A stretch of 64,000 bases of DNA from NCBI RefSeq assembly GCF_000972385.1, contig NZ_JXTE01000042.1:1-64000 (forward strand). The letters are read 5' to 3'. Of the stretch, positions 63,258-64,000 are shown one piece after another. The notes beneath the pieces were generated by a model. It saw nothing but the letters and a program-made list of their open reading frames with translations. It ran no database searches and was not told the origin of the DNA. Position numbers and translations under genes: made by a program. Each line of letters opens with the position of its first letter. Positions within the stretch are counted from its first letter, which is position 1. This stretch comes from Streptomyces sp. WM6386. Its GTDB lineage: Bacteria > Actinomycetota > Actinomycetes > Streptomycetales > Streptomycetaceae.

Positions 63258-64000
63258 GCGGCCGGGTGGTCCACCTGGACGGGAAACCGGTCGTCCTCGC
63301 CGAGCAGCCCCTGAAGGGCGGCGGACAGGCGGCCGTCTTCCCCGTCGAGGGCGACCACGCAACCGTCGTCAAGCTCTACCGCGACCCACCGGGCCCCGAC
63401 CAGGAGCGCCGACTGGCCCGCATGCTGACCATGTCCCCCCTCGCCGCCCGCCCCACCGACCGCTCCCAGCCTCCCGAACTGGCCTGGCCCACCGCGATGG
63501 CCCGCAGCCCCGAGGGCGCGTTCCTCGGCTACGCCATGCACCGGTTCGGCGAGCCCGAACACGTCCAGCTGGTCGGGCTGTTCACCCGCGCCCAGCGCCT
63601 CAGGCTCTTCCCCCAGGCCGACTGGCGCTTCCTGGTCGGCGTCTCCTGGAACCTCGCCTTCATGACCGCGCGCATGCACCACGACCACCTCGTCATCGGC
63701 GACTTCTCCAGCAGCAACGTGGTCGTCGACGCCAACGGCTTCGTCACCTTCCTCGACTGCGACTCCATCGCTTTCACCGACCCGGTGACGGGCGAGCCGT
63801 TCCCGTGCCTGATGCACACCACCGACTACTCCGCCCCCGAGCGGCAGGCCGGCGGCCCCGCCACCCGCTCCAGCGACGACTTCGCCCTCGCCGTCCTCGT
63901 CTACCAGCTCCTCACGGCGGGCAACCACCCCTTCGGGGGCGTTCCGCACGAGAGCACCTCCGAGTCGACCGTCAAGGACAACATCGCCGCCAGCTGCTCC
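63254..64000 (+). CDS. Protein kinase-like protein of the TerY-P triad (3' end outside)
   Basis: The first 249 residues of a longer protein; the frame is open at the window end. A kinase-like domain has a Gly-rich loop (PLKGGGQAAVF), Lys40, the catalytic motif IGDFSSSNVVV with Asp150, and DCD (168-170) in place of the canonical DFG. This altered pattern is seen in COG4248-type kinases that carry a C-terminal helix-hairpin-helix or zinc ribbon; that part would lie beyond the edge. Starts with ATGA overlap. Confidence 0.82.
   Translation, partial: MSGRVVHLDGKPVVLAEQPLKGGGQAAVFPVEGDHATVVKLYRDPPGPDQERRLARMLTMSPLAARPTDRSQPPELAWPTAMARSPEGAFLGYAMHRFGEPEHVQLVGLFTRAQRLRLFPQADWRFLVGVSWNLAFMTARMHHDHLVIGDFSSSNVVVDANGFVTFLDCDSIAFTDPVTGEPFPCLMHTTDYSAPERQAGGPATRSSDDFALAVLVYQLLTAGNHPFGGVPHESTSESTVKDNIAASCS

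Overview
This window is chromosomal DNA from a Streptomyces or very close relative. The evidence is GC content near 70%, strong G/C bias at third codon positions, GTG and TTG starts, many 4-base GTGA/ATGA gene overlaps, long G/C-rich hairpin terminators, mycothiol metabolism (mca), and TAnnnT -10 boxes placed directly before start codons. From memory (not a search), the order birA, cyclase, crotonase, hutH, then metB, ilvA, greA, mca and GTP-dependent pck resembles the S. coelicolor region around SCO4927 to SCO4979. No tRNA, rRNA, CRISPR array, prophage or transposase gene was seen.

Layout. 0.2-16 kb: biotin ligase, class III cyclase, a crotonase, a GAF-GGDEF protein, histidine ammonia-lyase, a lipoprotein, a tiny LAxTG sortase-type protein, an L,D-transpeptidase, a MacB-type ABC exporter and a large secreted subtilisin. 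16-26 kb: a monooxygenase/truncated-haemoglobin fusion, a frameshifted gene carrying a small palindromic insertion, an XRE regulator divergent from a zinc alcohol dehydrogenase, secreted or lipid-anchored proteins, and a fully overlapping response regulator/kinase/lipoprotein operon. 26-31 kb: DUF4291, an intact msrA, a MerR-HEAT regulator with a HEAT partner behind a textbook MerR promoter, an AI-2E-family membrane protein, and a second msrA that lost its catalytic N-terminus but kept its promoter. 31-46 kb: metB, an ECF-like sigma factor with a coupled small membrane protein, MarR, ilvA, a DrrAB-type exporter, greA, DUF4307, mca, a 1066-residue STAND/TPR protein with an altered P-loop, and a SPATA20-like protein.

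46.5-53 kb is a four-gene overlapping operon (GT2, GT39, GT2-GtrA, copper-radical galactose-oxidase-like enzyme) that looks like a cell-surface glycan assembly and oxidation pathway. 53-59 kb holds Mut7-C, a TetR/MFS pair, a haemolysin III-like protein and PEP carboxykinase. 59-64 kb is a signalling cluster: Ser/Thr kinase, YbjN-like protein, membrane protein, then a vWA protein, PP2C phosphatase and a second kinase. The last three resemble a TerY-P triad; the last gene runs off the window.

Cross-cutting signals: three sites fit the thiol-stress factor SigR (GGAAT-N18-GTT or GTC), at both msrA loci and at mca, suggesting a shared disulfide-stress response. Several genes appear to be leaderless. 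A REP-like palindromic repeat recurs in intergenic DNA near 1.0, 4.1 and 11.9 kb.
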